Shown here one piece after another: positions 11,725 through 22,165 of a stretch of DNA of 64,000 nucleotides (position 1 is its first letter; every line of letters starts with the position of its first letter). The notes under the pieces were generated by a model. That model saw only the letters and a list, made by a program, of their open reading frames with translations, had not been told where the DNA came from and did not search any database. This DNA is from Budorcas taxicolor. Its lineage: Eukaryota > Chordata > Mammalia > Artiodactyla > Bovidae. The position numbers and the translations under genes are program-made. The DNA lies in the NCBI RefSeq assembly GCF_023091745.1, contig NC_068910.1:37125272-37189271 (forward strand), in the 5' to 3' direction.

Positions 11725-11841
11725 TGGGACTTCACTGGTGGTCCAGTGGTTAAGACTCCATGCTTCCATTGCAGGGGTTATAGTTTCTATCCCTGGTCAG
11801 GGAACTAAAAATCCCACATGTTATGTGGCAGGGCCAAAAAC
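11725..11841 (+). mobile_element. Short CHR-type SINE with target duplication
   Basis: Sense head GGACTTCACTGGTGGTCCAGTGGTTAAGACTCC, ending GGCAGGGCCAAAAA. AATGCTGAAC at 11715-11724 and 11842-11851 is a 10-bp duplication. Confidence 0.78.
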
Positions 11842-11941
11842 AATGCTGAACCAAATGATCTCAGAGATGCCTTCCATAGCCAATCCTCTCTGTCAGTCTA
11901 TGAAAAGAAAATAACAAAATGACTATGTTCAGCTTTGCACA

Positions 11942-12058
11942 AAGTGAAGTCGCTCAGTTGTGTCCAACTCTTTGTGACCCCATGGCCTACCAGGCTTCTC
12001 CGTCCATGGGATTCTCCAGGCAAGAATACTGGAGTGGGTTGCCTTTTCCTTCTCCAGG
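11942..12058 (-). mobile_element. Truncated Bov-A/Bov-tA SINE
   Basis: Antisense: AAGTCGCTCAGTTGTGTCCAACTC ... CAAGAATACTGGAGTGGGTTGCC ... CCTTCTCCAGG. The tRNA-like head is missing. Confidence 0.85.
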
Positions 12059-12506
12059 TCTGATGACATACATCCCAACAAATCTAGCAAGACTATTAGA
12101 TCATCTGACACTAGGGGTTGACTTTTTCTTTTTTGCACGTTGAAGAAATTCCCTTGCTGCTTCTCAGGCTATGAAGCTGCAGATAAAGAGGGTCACCTCT
12201 ACAAAACGCATAGAATTGTTTCTCTGAGCCATTGTTCCTGTCCTCATCCATACCTTACTTTTAACCTTTTCATCTGAATCCTTCGATCTCTTTTTTTCTT
12301 TAACTGTAGGAAACCTAAAGAAGAGATGAAATGGAGGATCCTATCATGTTTTAGTGAGCTAGATAATTTTAAACTTTATATTGCCACAGTTGAATCAGAG
12401 GCCATAGAAAATGACCAGAAATTGAACAAAAATGAATGTATCAAAACAACTAGAGTAGTGGTAGACAGCATTAAGAATGGTTGATGAGAAATAATTCCTA
12501 AGCATT

Positions 12507-12551
12507 TAGTTATAAAACATTAAGTTATAAAACATTTAGTTATAAAACATT
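12507..12551. repeat. 15-bp tandem repeat, three copies
   Basis: Units TAGTTATAAAACATT, AAGTTATAAAACATT, TAGTTATAAAACATT stand head to tail; the middle one differs by one base. Confidence 0.9.
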
Positions 12552-13237
12552 AATTTGTTAGGGTTTGCCACCTTGGCTATGATTGCACAGTAATTTTTTG
12601 AGATATCGGAAAGTAAGAAAATAGGACCTTCAGGGTAAAACTACCGTTGGCAAGGTGGGTATCACTTACAGGCTATTTCTGATATTTACTTCCTATTATT
12701 ATTTTATCATTGTTTCAGAATAAAAATACATGAATTTTGTGTTACCTTGCACATACCAACTTATGACTCATTCAGATTGGCCTTCAAAAGTGAAAGATAA
12801 TTTGTGGTTATAAACTGATTACTCAGAAATGTTCTTTACAGAGACACAACTAAAGCATGCACATATTTTTTAACATATTTTAAATTTTCTGCAGCATCTT
12901 CCCAAAAAAATAAATAATAATGTGGTATTAATGGTGACTAGGACTTAACCTCCCTCTGCTTTTTTCTTCCATGACTACATTTTTAACAAAGTGTTTTTGA
13001 GAAGCAGAGTTGTCCACATGGAGAATTTAATCCTAGGCAGATGGTGTGGTGCTGGAATACACATTTCCTCCAGCAATAACTGGGAAAGAAGCCACGATTC
13101 ACGGCTGTTGGAGATAGGAGCCTCTTTAAATGAAGGGATTAATTGCACACACAATGATGTATAGGAACATTAACACAAAAACACTTGTGTATGTCTTAAA
13201 AGAATCTCCAAGGCTTAGCTCCTTTGTTTATTCACAG

Positions 13238-13340
13238 GGGTGATGGGCGAATATGAACCAAAAATAGAAGTTCAGTTTCCAGAAATGGTCCCGACTGCAA
13301 AGGGAACAACGGTGAAGCTGGAATGCTTTGCACTAGGAAA
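13238..13340 (+). CDS. CNTN4: CNTN4 internal exon, start of Ig3
   Basis: Coding exon of contactin-4, a GPI-anchored neuronal adhesion molecule of the immunoglobulin superfamily that acts in axon guidance and synapse wiring. It is preceded by a pyrimidine-rich tract and AG (13236-13237) and followed by a consensus donor GTAAGT at 13341. It starts in phase 1 and ends in phase 2: 2 + 33 codons + 2 bases. The peptide runs VMGEYEPKIEVQF... to LECFALGN; the Cys at 13324-13326 is the B-strand cysteine of Ig3. From memory it closely matches the mammalian CNTN4 stretch linking Ig2 to Ig3, with a few substitutions. The exon encoding the end of Ig2 is not in the window, so it lies more than 13 kb upstream. 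Paralogues CNTN3, CNTN5 and CNTN6 are the alternatives; the wording fits CNTN4 best. Confidence 0.9.
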
Positions 13341-13793
13341 GTAAGTCCTGGTTTCTCTCCTCCACTGTCCTCCCTCCAGCTCGGGCAAGTAAAGAAATTT
13401 CTTTGCACTGTTCACAGTAATGGTGGATGAGGTGACTGAAAAGCAAGCCAAGCCTCTCTCACTGTGATTCTGTGCATGCATCTTTGATTCTGTCCTTTCA
13501 CCATGGAGAAGGGATGTGGCATGACATAAGAGGAGTTAGCTGCCACTCTGGACACAGCCACGAAGGAGAGGAGAATGGGCAGTTCTGAAAGTGTTTCATT
13601 CTATTACGATAACCTGTAATGTACATGTTGTCTGACCCAGAATGACAGGAAAACAATGGCCTTCATCTGAGGTACAGTGAAGTTGACTGTTTGGAAAAAG
13701 GTAGAATTTCATTTGGGTCCCAGCTTACAGAGTGTGCATCAACTTTTTCTTGTATTTCTTTTTAAATTGAAAGTCTCTTCTTTCTAGTGTTTT

Positions 13794-13860
13794 GTTAAAA
13801 TTTTTTAAAAATTTTTAAAATTTTTTTAAAATTTTTAAAATTTGTTAAAATTTTTTTATT
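13794..13860. repeat. AT-rich low-complexity tract
   Basis: Alternating runs of A4 and T5-T8 (TTAAAATTTTTT...), self-complementary, at the L1 tail junction. Confidence 0.8.
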
Positions 13861-14147
13861 GAAGTATAGTTGATTTACAATGTTGTGTTAATTTTCGCCC
13901 TATAGCAGAGTGATTCATTGAGACATATATACATTCTTTTTCATGTTATCTTCCATTATGGTTTATCACTGGATATTGAACACAGTTCACTGTGATATAC
14001 AGTAGTACCTTGTTGTTTATTCATTCTCTATATAATCATTTGCATCTGCTAATCCCAAACTTTAAATCCACCCCTCCCCCAACTCCCTCCCCCTTGTCAA
14101 CCATACAACTGTTCTCTATGTTTGTGAGTCTGTTTCTGTTTCATTAG
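13838..14147 (-). mobile_element. Ruminant L1 3' end, left part
   Basis: Antisense L1 3' UTR: TTTATTGAAGTATAGTTGATTTACAATGTTGTGTTAATTT, ATGGTTTATCACTGGATATTGAA, CTGCTAATCCCAAAC, CTCCCTCCCCC. Broken by a BovB fragment at 14148. Confidence 0.8.
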
Positions 14148-14481
14148 TTCAGTTCAGTCACTCAGTCAATTCTGACTCTTTGCACCCCCATGGACTGCAG
14201 CACGCCAGGCTTCCCTGTCCATCACCAGCTCCCGGAGCTTGCTCAAACTCATAGCCGTCGAGTCGGTGATGCTGTCCAACCCTCTCATCCTCTGTTGTCC
14301 CCTTCTCGTCCTGCCTTCAATCTTTCCCAGCATCAGGGTCTTTTCCAATGAGTCAGTTTTTGCTTCAGGTGGCCAAAGTATTGGAGCTTCAGCTTCAGCA
14401 TCAGTCCTTTCAATAATTATTCAGGACTGATCTCCTTTACAATTGACTGGTTTGATCTGCTTGCAGTCCAAGGGACTCTCA
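14148..14481 (-). mobile_element. BovB 3' fragment nested in L1
   Basis: Antisense BovB 3' end: AGTTCAGTTCAGTCACTCAGTC tail, then the complement of the C-terminal coding frame (14348-14166, KTLMLGKIEGRTRRGQQRMR). L1 resumes immediately after it. Confidence 0.85.
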
Positions 14482-14570
14482 GATAATTTCATGTGTGTCA
14501 TATTTCAGATTCCATATATAAACAATAGCATCTTCTTTCTACTTTGGCTAGAGGTTGGCAAGACCTGATA
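14482..14570 (-). mobile_element. Ruminant L1 3' end, right part
   Basis: TCATGTGTGTCATATTTCAGATTCCATATATAA continues the L1 wording interrupted at 14147. Confidence 0.65.
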
Positions 14571-15319
14571 TTCTCTAAGGAGTGTCTGTTTTACAGAGTC
14601 ATCTGAAAATTATTCACAACTTTATTATTCAATCTGTGGGGTTTTCTCAGTTAAGCCTACTTGGGAACCAGTTAATTTTCCCTAGGGTGTCTGTCAGAGG
14701 GCATAAAATGAAAAATAGATCAGTTAAGATTTTGCCAGTAACCCTGCAGAAAAGGTTTGGCATCAGTGATAAAAACTTTCACCTGAAATAAAAATTTTTA
14801 GTCATCGGTGCACTTCAATGATGCATGTGAATCTCTGTAGACAACCTCACTTATCCAGCCAACCCACTGCCAACTCCACACCCTTTTTCTGGGCCCAGAT
14901 GTTGGCTAAGGCAGGGACACTAACTTTTGCTCAGCTTCTGTTTTATCAAGTTATCTATATTCATATCATTTTGTATTATGCAACTAACTATGCAAGAAAG
15001 TTGTTCCATTTTTTTTTTCAATTTTAGTTTTAGTTCTAAAGAAAGGATTCTTTTGGTTTTCCTGTTTTCAAGTCAGGGCAGTATACCCTACAGTAGTATC
15101 TTTACTTGGGGGCCGAAAAATACAGCGCTCATTCTTTATGTTCTGAAAACTTACTCCATTAAATACATTCTGACATAGCTGTAGGATTGAACACTGTACT
15201 GACATTAAAAGTCAAGTTGTAAAACAACTAAGACCTGGAAAATGCCCATTATTTATCACTAAGAGACTAAAAGTAGATTGCTAAACAGTGGAAGATGGTC
15301 CCATTTTTTATTTTATATA

Positions 15320-15534
15320 TGCTCAGATGCTTCAATCATGTCTGACTCTTCGTGACCCCATGGACTATAGCCCGCCAGACTTCTCCGTCCATGGGATTCT
15401 CCAGGCAAGAATACAGGAGTGGGTTGCCATGCCCTCCTCCAGGAGATCTTCCAGACCCAGGGATCAAACCCACATCTCCTGTATCTTCTACATTGCAAGG
15501 CAGATTCTTTACCACTCAGCCACTGGGGGAGCCC
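15320..15534 (-). mobile_element. Bov-tA SINE, near full length
   Basis: Antisense: TGTCTGACTCTTCGTGACCCCATGGAC ... CAGGCAAGAATACAGGAGTGGGTTGCC ... CAGATTCTTTACCACTCAGCCAC..GGGGAGCCC. Confidence 0.9.

Positions 15535-15535
<1 letters not shown>

Positions 15536-15574
<39 letters not shown>
15536..15574. repeat. (AT)n microsatellite
   Basis: About 18 uninterrupted AT units beside the head end of the antisense Bov-tA; likely polymorphic in length. Confidence 0.95.
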
Positions 15575-15578
<4 letters not shown>

Positions 15579-16725
15579 TTTAGGAAACTCAATGCAAAGA
15601 AAAGATGAAAGAACAAAACTAGATGGTATAGGAATGTTTTTGGTGAGTTCTGCAAGGTGACACCTTGAAAAATCTATAGAGAAAGACAGCAAAATTTATG
15701 TTGTTCCCACTTTCAAAGGGAGTGGGAATTAAACTCCATTCACACTACTTGAATGGCACTAGAATGAAAACAAAGGACCCAAATTGGGCTCCTCCAGTCT
15801 ACACAGAAGTGTTTGGGTACACACATGCAGCTGTGGAAACCCATCATCACGGCCCACTCAAGAGCAGAAAGACTGTGTCTAAGAACAGTTATTTGTACTG
15901 GCACATTTTAACTGTCTATCTCATCACATGTAAAGATACCCATAATGTACTTTTGATAGAGCCCTTTCCATATTTTGAGTTAGTTTCTGCCTAATGAACT
16001 TAAATTCCTCTAAAACAAGTATAGTCGAGTTGATGGCTCTAATTTTTTAAATACCATCTCAGGTTTCCTAGAGAAGATTAGCAAGTCTTTAGTCTATTTT
16101 CTTGTCTGTGTGTGTCTTTGTGAAAAATAAATAGGTAAATAATTGTATCCCCTGTTAGAAAGCCACAACTCAGAAGCTGTGGTTAGCTCACTAAACCATT
16201 GATCTGCAGATTCAGTGATGCCCTTGCAATTTAAGATGCATTCTAACAGTTTTGGCTGCAGGATGATAGATGCCTTGAGAGTACTTAAAGTCCCCACAGG
16301 TTGCCTCTTTCCTTATCTCGCTATTTTATGATAACTTTCCCCAAACCACCCTCCTAATGGACTGCTAGAAGTTGGTAAGGGCCCACAGAGGGTGTTCCAA
16401 GAGGCAAAAAGTGAAGCTGCCAGTTTCTTATCCACTGAGCCTTGAAAGTGACACCACATCACTTCTGTCTTATTTTAAGTCCTAGTAGCCACCTAGTTCA
16501 AGCAGAAGGGGTTCTGGACCACATCTTAGTGGAAGGCATTTTTAATTCTCCACATTTGTGCATGGACTTTTAAAATTTTTTTATATTTATGATCTTAAAC
16601 AGATGCATTGGAAAAAATGTAACAAGCATATAAAAATCTGTTTTTATTTCATCGGTAATATTGTATATTACATGGAATACCTTCTTTAAGGTTAAGAAAG
16701 GTTATTTGATTTTAAGGGCTTCCCT

Positions 16726-16782
16726 GGTGGCTCAGCTGGTAAAGAATCTGCCTGCAATGTGGGAGACCTGGGTTCAATCCCT
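16726..16782 (+). mobile_element. Bov-tA SINE head fragment
   Basis: GGGCTTCCCTGGTGGCTCAG..GGTAAAGAATCTGCCTGCAATG..GGAGACCTGGGTTC, the tRNA-Glu-related head only. It ends abruptly 220 bases before CNTN4 exon 17003. Confidence 0.88.
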
Positions 16783-17002
16783 AAAGAAAACACGGAGTAC
16801 ATAATAGTGCTAGAGATCATAATAGTACTGAGTATCGCTGAAATTAGAATAGTGATACATGAATAAGTGACTTTGGGGGAACACTGTCTGGTGCCAGCTA
16901 TATAACGTTTGGAACCAAGAAGGAAGGGATTGTAACTAGCATAGATTCAAATAAAAGAAAGTTTATGTAACATGATTCACTCCCTTTTTTTCTCGCCACC
17001 AG

Positions 17003-17187
17003 TCCAGTACCAACTATTATCTGGAGAAGAGCTGATGGAAAGCCGATAGCAACCAAAGCCAGAAGACACAAGTCAAATGGGATTCTTGAAATCCCCAATT
17101 TTCAGCAGGAGGATGCTGGCTTGTATGAATGCGTGGCTGAGAATTCAAGAGGGAAAAACGTAGCAAAAGGACAGTTGACTTTCTATG
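17003..17187 (+). CDS. CNTN4: CNTN4 internal exon, remainder of Ig3
   Basis: Second CNTN4 exon. The acceptor is a long T/C tract ending CCACCAG (AG at 17001-17002) and the donor is GTAAGG at 17188. The first base completes an Asn codon begun in exon 13238-13340, giving FALGN-PVPTIIW. It holds 61 whole codons and ends with one base of an Ala codon. The Ig3 core is plain: the Trp of PTIIWRRADG (strand C), the DAGLYECVAENSRG signature with the F-strand Cys at 17130-17132, and the closing GQLTFY strand. Published contactin structures place receptor-type phosphatase PTPRG/PTPRZ binding in the Ig2-Ig3 region, so this exon probably contributes to partner binding; that is family knowledge. No frameshift or stop is present. 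Confidence 0.93.
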
Positions 17188-19999
17188 GTAAGGTAGTGAT
17201 TCCAGTTTATCATTTGTTGACCTTCTTGGTATTAAAACCCATAAGCTAGGAGATTTGCATTCAAGGATTTTCAGAAGGATTGTTCAAAATACCATTGTGT
17301 AAAACCCTGTTTGCTGCCTAATTATCATCCCCTGGGTTGTTCTGGTGGGGATGGGGAGGGTGGGGGCAGTGGTGTGGAGGCAGCAGAGAGGAAGATACAG
17401 GCTGATGTATTGAGAGATGGATATTAGTATGAACACATTCACAAAGGACCTATTTTTCCTGCTGCCGTCAAGCTGTAAACCTGACAAAGGAAATGTTTTG
17501 TTATCCCTCCTCCTGATTTATTTATTTATTTCTAAAGCTCTCTGCTTTTCTTCATTCAAATTTTGACTTGGAGCTCGTGTTAATCCTTGGTAATTGCTCC
17601 TATCTGGTAGCGATTTAATGTGGTACCATGAACATTTCAAAATGCATGCTATCCAAATTTAGTTTTTATCAGAGTGGAGCGTGACAAATCTATCTCACCC
17701 AATAGACTGTTTCTGTGCAGCTGCTCCTATTCCAATCAAATCGTCGGCATTGATCCAAACAGAACACAAATGTAAAGCTTCTAGCACATGGTCATCCATT
17801 GAGCCTGTATTGGAAACCCAGTTAGGGTATCAATTTGGAATCCAGAAAGGCATTTCATTGGATAAGCATTTTGAAATCAAATTGAGTTCTCCCAAGTTGG
17901 AACATGCCTGAATCCCATGGGGTATTGAAAATAAATATTATAGATTAATAATTATTTTAAAATGGCTTAGGTGAACAACAATGTATATTAAAAGGATAAG
18001 ACCAGTTCTTTAGAGGCAAGTTGTAGCAAAGACTTTAAACCTTCTGATGTCTTACAACAACTGTTACCGCAAAAGTCTATTTCATCAGGTCTTCTTCCAG
18101 AGCATTTTGGATTTCAGATATGGGGAAAAGATTTTGTTCAGTAGTCATGTAAGATTTTTTAGAAGCATGATTAGAAACTGGATGGACCTTTTGAGAATCA
18201 GCTAGCCTTCAGCAACCTTCCCGTCTGGCATTTTGGACTCATACCTGTGACGTTGCCCAAGGGATAAAAGAATACACATGATGTTAGCCAGTCCTTCACA
18301 TGATGACTTGAGCACCAATTCACCCATCTTCCTTCAACAATACTAAAAGACCAACTCTGTTCATGCCAAATGACAGACCTGATGCTTGATCTTTGCTCTT
18401 TCATAAACTATGATGGTTGACACCTTATTTGATTGGTTGAAAAGCAGAAGACATCACAGTTCATTGCTAGAAAAACTTAAGACTGAAGGCTACCGATTTG
18501 TTCAGTGAGATGCAATCACTGTCTTTTAAAAGTGTTTAGGGTACATTTTTCTCTTCAGTGTAATAATCATTTCTCCTACATCAAGTAGGAACAGCCTGAA
18601 AATGTTCAGGTAAATGGCCAGTGTTTTCCTTTTTCAATTAGTTAGATTGATTTTTCCATTCAGTAGTTGTGATCCCTAAATGTCAGTTGTGTTGCTCAGT
18701 TAATTGATTTAAGTAATTTTTCACTTTCATGGTTTTCTTTGAAGTGAAATATCTGTTTTTCAGTATATTAAAAACTTAGGAAATATTCTGTCACCAGGAG
18801 TTGGCATGGTGCTTTCTAGTAGGTCAGAAGTTTCCTACACTGGAAACAGACAATTCCAGAGTTAGTCTTCTGGAGAATCAACCTCATCAATAACCTTCTG
18901 GAGAAACAAAGGTTTTCTGGGACCCAGCCTTGGAGATGAAAATCTGATGCTAACAGTGTTTCCCTTCTAAATGAAGATGTCTGCATTCATCCACGGGGAA
19001 AAAAGCCAAAAGAAATGTGCCTGCTTTCTGAAGATAACTCAGCTTTTTCTCCGTTGTCAACCACCCTAGGTGTTAGAAGCTTGTCAGATCAGTTGACTTC
19101 ATGATGCGGGGCTGCTGCCTCTCTTTTATCCTTTTGTTTTCCCTCAACTAGCAGCATATCAGTGACACGGAAATTATCGAGTTGTTTTCATTGTCACAGG
19201 AGAGCTTAATTATGCAAAAGTGCTTGGCTGTCATTTTTTTTTTCTTTGTGATCTCTGTTGGGTTTTCTCAATACAGTGTTCCCAATATCCAGCTGCCTAG
19301 ATCTCCAATTTAAATGAGTTGTTATATTTAAAATCACCATATATATTTTACAAAAGGGGAGGAAGTAGCCCCAGTTACTTATCCATGAACATGCTCTCTT
19401 TGTTGACAAGAGAATGTCTGACAACGTTAAGATGTGCTGTGTCTGGGGACAATATACCTTGGGTTTCAGCTTAGAGACCTGCTTGTCCTTTTTGGTTCCA
19501 AGTTGCATCCCATTCATCCACTCTTCACTTGAGAAACCAGACAGGTGTGCTCACTTCTGTTCTGACCTGACAAAATGGCAATTTTTCTGATCCCACACTG
19601 AAACCATTTAACCTTCCTGCAAAGGCCTGCTGAGCGTGGTTTCGTTGCTCCTACATTTCCTGTATAAGGGTCATAGGAGCCTGTATTCCTGGCTGGTGTG
19701 TTTCCACTGTGACTGTGTCTTTAGCTTAGCATGTGCTACTCATGTTTGGAAAGAATTGAAGCTAGTTCAAACATGAGCATTTTTACCCATCTCCATCTTC
19801 CTGAGTTATTTGTGCCATGACCTGTACTTGTCTGTGTGGTTTAATCTTCTCTTTCAGGTATTTTTCAGCATTAAAAACTTACTGAAATAGATGTTATATT
19901 TTCAAGGGTACATTACTACAAATCTTTGTTGCTTAAAGGTTGACATGTTCCAGAATGACTTTAATATATTATTAATTTGTTCAAATAATTTTTTTTATT

Positions 20000-20191
20000 G
20001 CCAACCAGGTGGCAGAGCATTAAATGCATAGGACTATAAGACAAATCCCTGTCTTCAAGGAGCTTTTCTTTTACTAGGAATAGACAGGCAATTCACTATT
20101 ATGCAAATAAATGAACTAGAAAATTTCATAAGGTGATAAGAGTCACGAAGAAGGTGGTTAGGATGATATGATAGCAGGTAACTAGGAGCAG
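20000..20191 (+). mobile_element. Ancient mammalian repeat, left part (family not named)
   Basis: Phrases such as AATCCCTGTCTTCAAGGAGCTT and GGTGATAAGAG resemble a common old mammalian repeat whose text resumes at 20505 after the SINE. Name uncertain. Confidence 0.4.
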
Positions 20192-20504
20192 AACTTCCCT
20201 GATAGCTCAGTTGGTAAAGAATCTACCTGCAATGCAGGAGACCCCAGTTTGATTCCTGGGTCAGGAAGACCCACTGGAGAAGGGATAGGCTACCTACTCC
20301 AGTATTCTTGGGTTTCCCTTGTGGCTCAGCTGGTTAAGAATCCGCCTGCAATGTGGGAGACCTGGGTTTGATCCCTGGATTTGGAAGATCCCCTGAAGAA
20401 GGGAAAAGCTAACCATTCCAGTATTCTGGCCTGGAGAATTTCATGGACAGTCCATGGGGTCGCAAAGAGTTTGACACAACTGAACGACTTTCACTTTCAC
20501 TTTC
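20192..20504 (+). mobile_element. Dimeric Bov-tA SINE
   Basis: Two head modules in tandem (CTTCCCTGATAGCTCAGTTGG and GTTTCCCTTGTGGCTCAGCTGG), the second followed by the complete body and GACACAACTGAACGAC tail. Confidence 0.88.
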
Positions 20505-20990
20505 CAGGAACATAAGAAAGACTTCATTAAGAAAAGGCAGTCAGGGAAGACTTGTCTGAGATTTGACTTTTGAACTGAAACCTAAAGGGTGAAAAAGAGC
20601 CATGCTTTCAAGGGGTAGTGCTTTCCAGGCAGAAGGTAAGGAAGTGCAGAGGCCCTGAGGCAGAAGACTACTTACCATGTGTGAGATGCATCAAGGAAGC
20701 CAGCATGGCCAAGTCCTAGTGAGAAAGGGTAAAGGGTTTAGAAATAGGAGGATGGCAGATTAGGCAGTATTCTGTAAGCCAGGCACTGAGTTTGGGTTTT
20801 ATTCTGATAACGGGAAACCACTGTGAGATTTTAAATGGGGAATGACTCAATTGTATTCATGCTTTTAAAAGATCACTCTGGTTGTTCTGTCGTGATTAGA
20901 TTATAGGGAACCAAGAGTAAAAGCAGGATAAGCAGTCACAAAGCCAATCAGGTGAGAAATGATGGTGGCTAGGACACAAAGAATGAAAAT
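20505..20990 (+). mobile_element. Ancient mammalian repeat, right part (family not named)
   Basis: Continues the repeat interrupted at 20192: TCAGGGAAGACTTGTCTGAG, CCAGGCAGAAGGTAAGGAAGTGCAGAGGCCCTGAGGCAG, AAAGATCACTCTGGTTG. Highly characteristic wording, but I do not assign a library name. Confidence 0.5.
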
Positions 20991-21039
20991 AAATGGAGAC
21001 TTGACATATGTTTTGGACTTAGAACCAGTAAGACACTTT

Positions 21040-21121
21040 TTTGTCATTCCTAGATTTTGCCATTTTCTAGATAAGGAAACTGCTTCCCAAAGAGATACTC
21101 ATGTTACTGATTGAAGCTACA
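21040..21121 (-). mobile_element. MIR-like SINE fragment
   Basis: CATTTTCTAGATAAGGAAACTG...CTACATAGTAAGCAGAG follows the antisense MIR pattern; the copy is split by the Bov-tA at 21134-21340. Confidence 0.55.
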
Positions 21122-21133
21122 TAGTAAGCAGAG

Positions 21134-21340
21134 TGAGTGATAGTCGCTCAGTCGTGTCTGACTCTGTGACCCCATGGACTGTAGCCTGCCAGGCTCCTCT
21201 GTCCATGGAATTCTCCAGGCAAGAGTGCTAGAGTGGGTTGCTGTCTCCTTCTCCAGGGGATCTTACCGACTCAGGGATCGAACTCCAGTCTCCTTCATTG
21301 CAGGAAGATTCTTTACCATCTGAGGCACCAGGGAAGCCCG
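21134..21340 (-). mobile_element. Bov-tA SINE with 12-bp target duplication
   Basis: Full antisense Bov-tA (GTCGCTCAGTCGTGTCTGACTC ... TTTACCATCTGAGGCACCAGGGAAGCCC). TAGTAAGCAGAG at 21122-21133 and 21341-21352 is an exact duplication. Confidence 0.93.
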
Positions 21341-21375
21341 TAGTAAGCAGAGCTAGGTTCCAGTTCTTTCATGCT

Positions 21376-21560
21376 GGAAGTTCTCAAGCTTCAGAGTGCA
21401 GTTAGAATAATCTGAAAATTTTATTAAAATACAGAATACTGGGTTCTACTCCCCAGAAGTTCTGATTTTGTTGGGCTAGCGTGGGACCCAAGAATTTGCA
21501 TTTCTATTAAGTTTCCTGGTTGTGCTGATGCTCCTTGATTGAGTCCACAGTGCAAAAGCC
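21376..21560 (-). mobile_element. MER5-like hAT-Charlie MITE
   Basis: Antisense MER5A/B pattern: GTTCTCAAGCTTCAGAGTG, TCTACTCCCCAGAAGTTCTGATTT, GGGACCCAAGAATTTGCATTTCTATTAAG, GTGCTGATGCT. Confidence 0.78.
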
Positions 21561-22019
21561 ATTGCTCTTGTGCTAGGTTGTTTCCCGGTGATAGAGTGAA
21601 CCCTAAGAATAAATTACTGCAAATAAAGGTGTTCCTGCTTCCCATGAAAGCTCGCAGACTTCTGTCACATCAAGCATTATGACCAGTCTACATAGACACA
21701 GTGGAAGGAGGATGCTACAGTAATTATCTTTGAAAAAAGGAGAGGAAGGTATAAAATGGATTTAATTCACTTGATAATTATTCATCTTTCCACCTCATTA
21801 TGTCTGTAGAATTCCTTTTTGCACAAATAGACCAGTGGAATAACAGTCATCATTCAGAAGAATGAAACATGAGCTAAATTTCCTGATATTTAATACCCTT
21901 GTACAGTTTCTCCTAGATGTAACAGGTGTTAAGAGAGTAAAGTCATTTTCATCACGAGGAAATAGGGAATATAATATTCAAGCAGTGAATAAGACTGTTT
22001 TTCAATGAATCTGTAATGT

Positions 22020-22165
22020 TTGAGCTGGAAGGATCTGTTGGAGCCAACTCTTTGATTTTTACAAGTTAAAAATAAAGACCCAGAGACATAAAATAACTTA
22101 CCCAAGATGATAGAATGAGTGAGAATCAGAGATCTTTTAGACCTGTTCTGTGTTCTTTGTCTTGC
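22020..22165 (-). mobile_element. MIR/MIR3-like SINE fragment
   Basis: GAGCTGGAAGGATCTGTTGGAGCCAACTC, AAAATAAAGACCCAGAGACATAAAATAACTTACCCAAG match the antisense MIR3 pattern. Confidence 0.55.

Larger units (their letters stand above)
1..13237 (+). other. CNTN4: CNTN4 intron upstream of first visible exon (3' part)
   Basis: Intronic sequence, cut by the window start, ending at the acceptor of exon 13238. Recognisable repeats are listed separately. I see no gene in the stretches between them: 576-907, 1386-1750, 2110-2934, 3705-5421, 10366-10815, 11146-11714 and 12059-13237 hold AT-rich unique sequence with only short, unconvincing reading frames. A search for the preceding CNTN4 exon (end of Ig2) by reading for its expected peptide found nothing. 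Confidence 0.8.
13341..17002 (+). other. CNTN4: CNTN4 intron between the two Ig3 exons
   Basis: 3.66 kb intron with GT...AG ends, phase 2. It contains an L1/BovB nest (13838-14570), a Bov-tA with an adjoining (AT)n tract (15320-15574) and a short Bov-tA 5' fragment (16726-16782) about 220 bases before exon 17003. The stretches 13341-13790, 14571-15319 and 15575-16725 show no recognisable repeat or gene. Confidence 0.85.
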
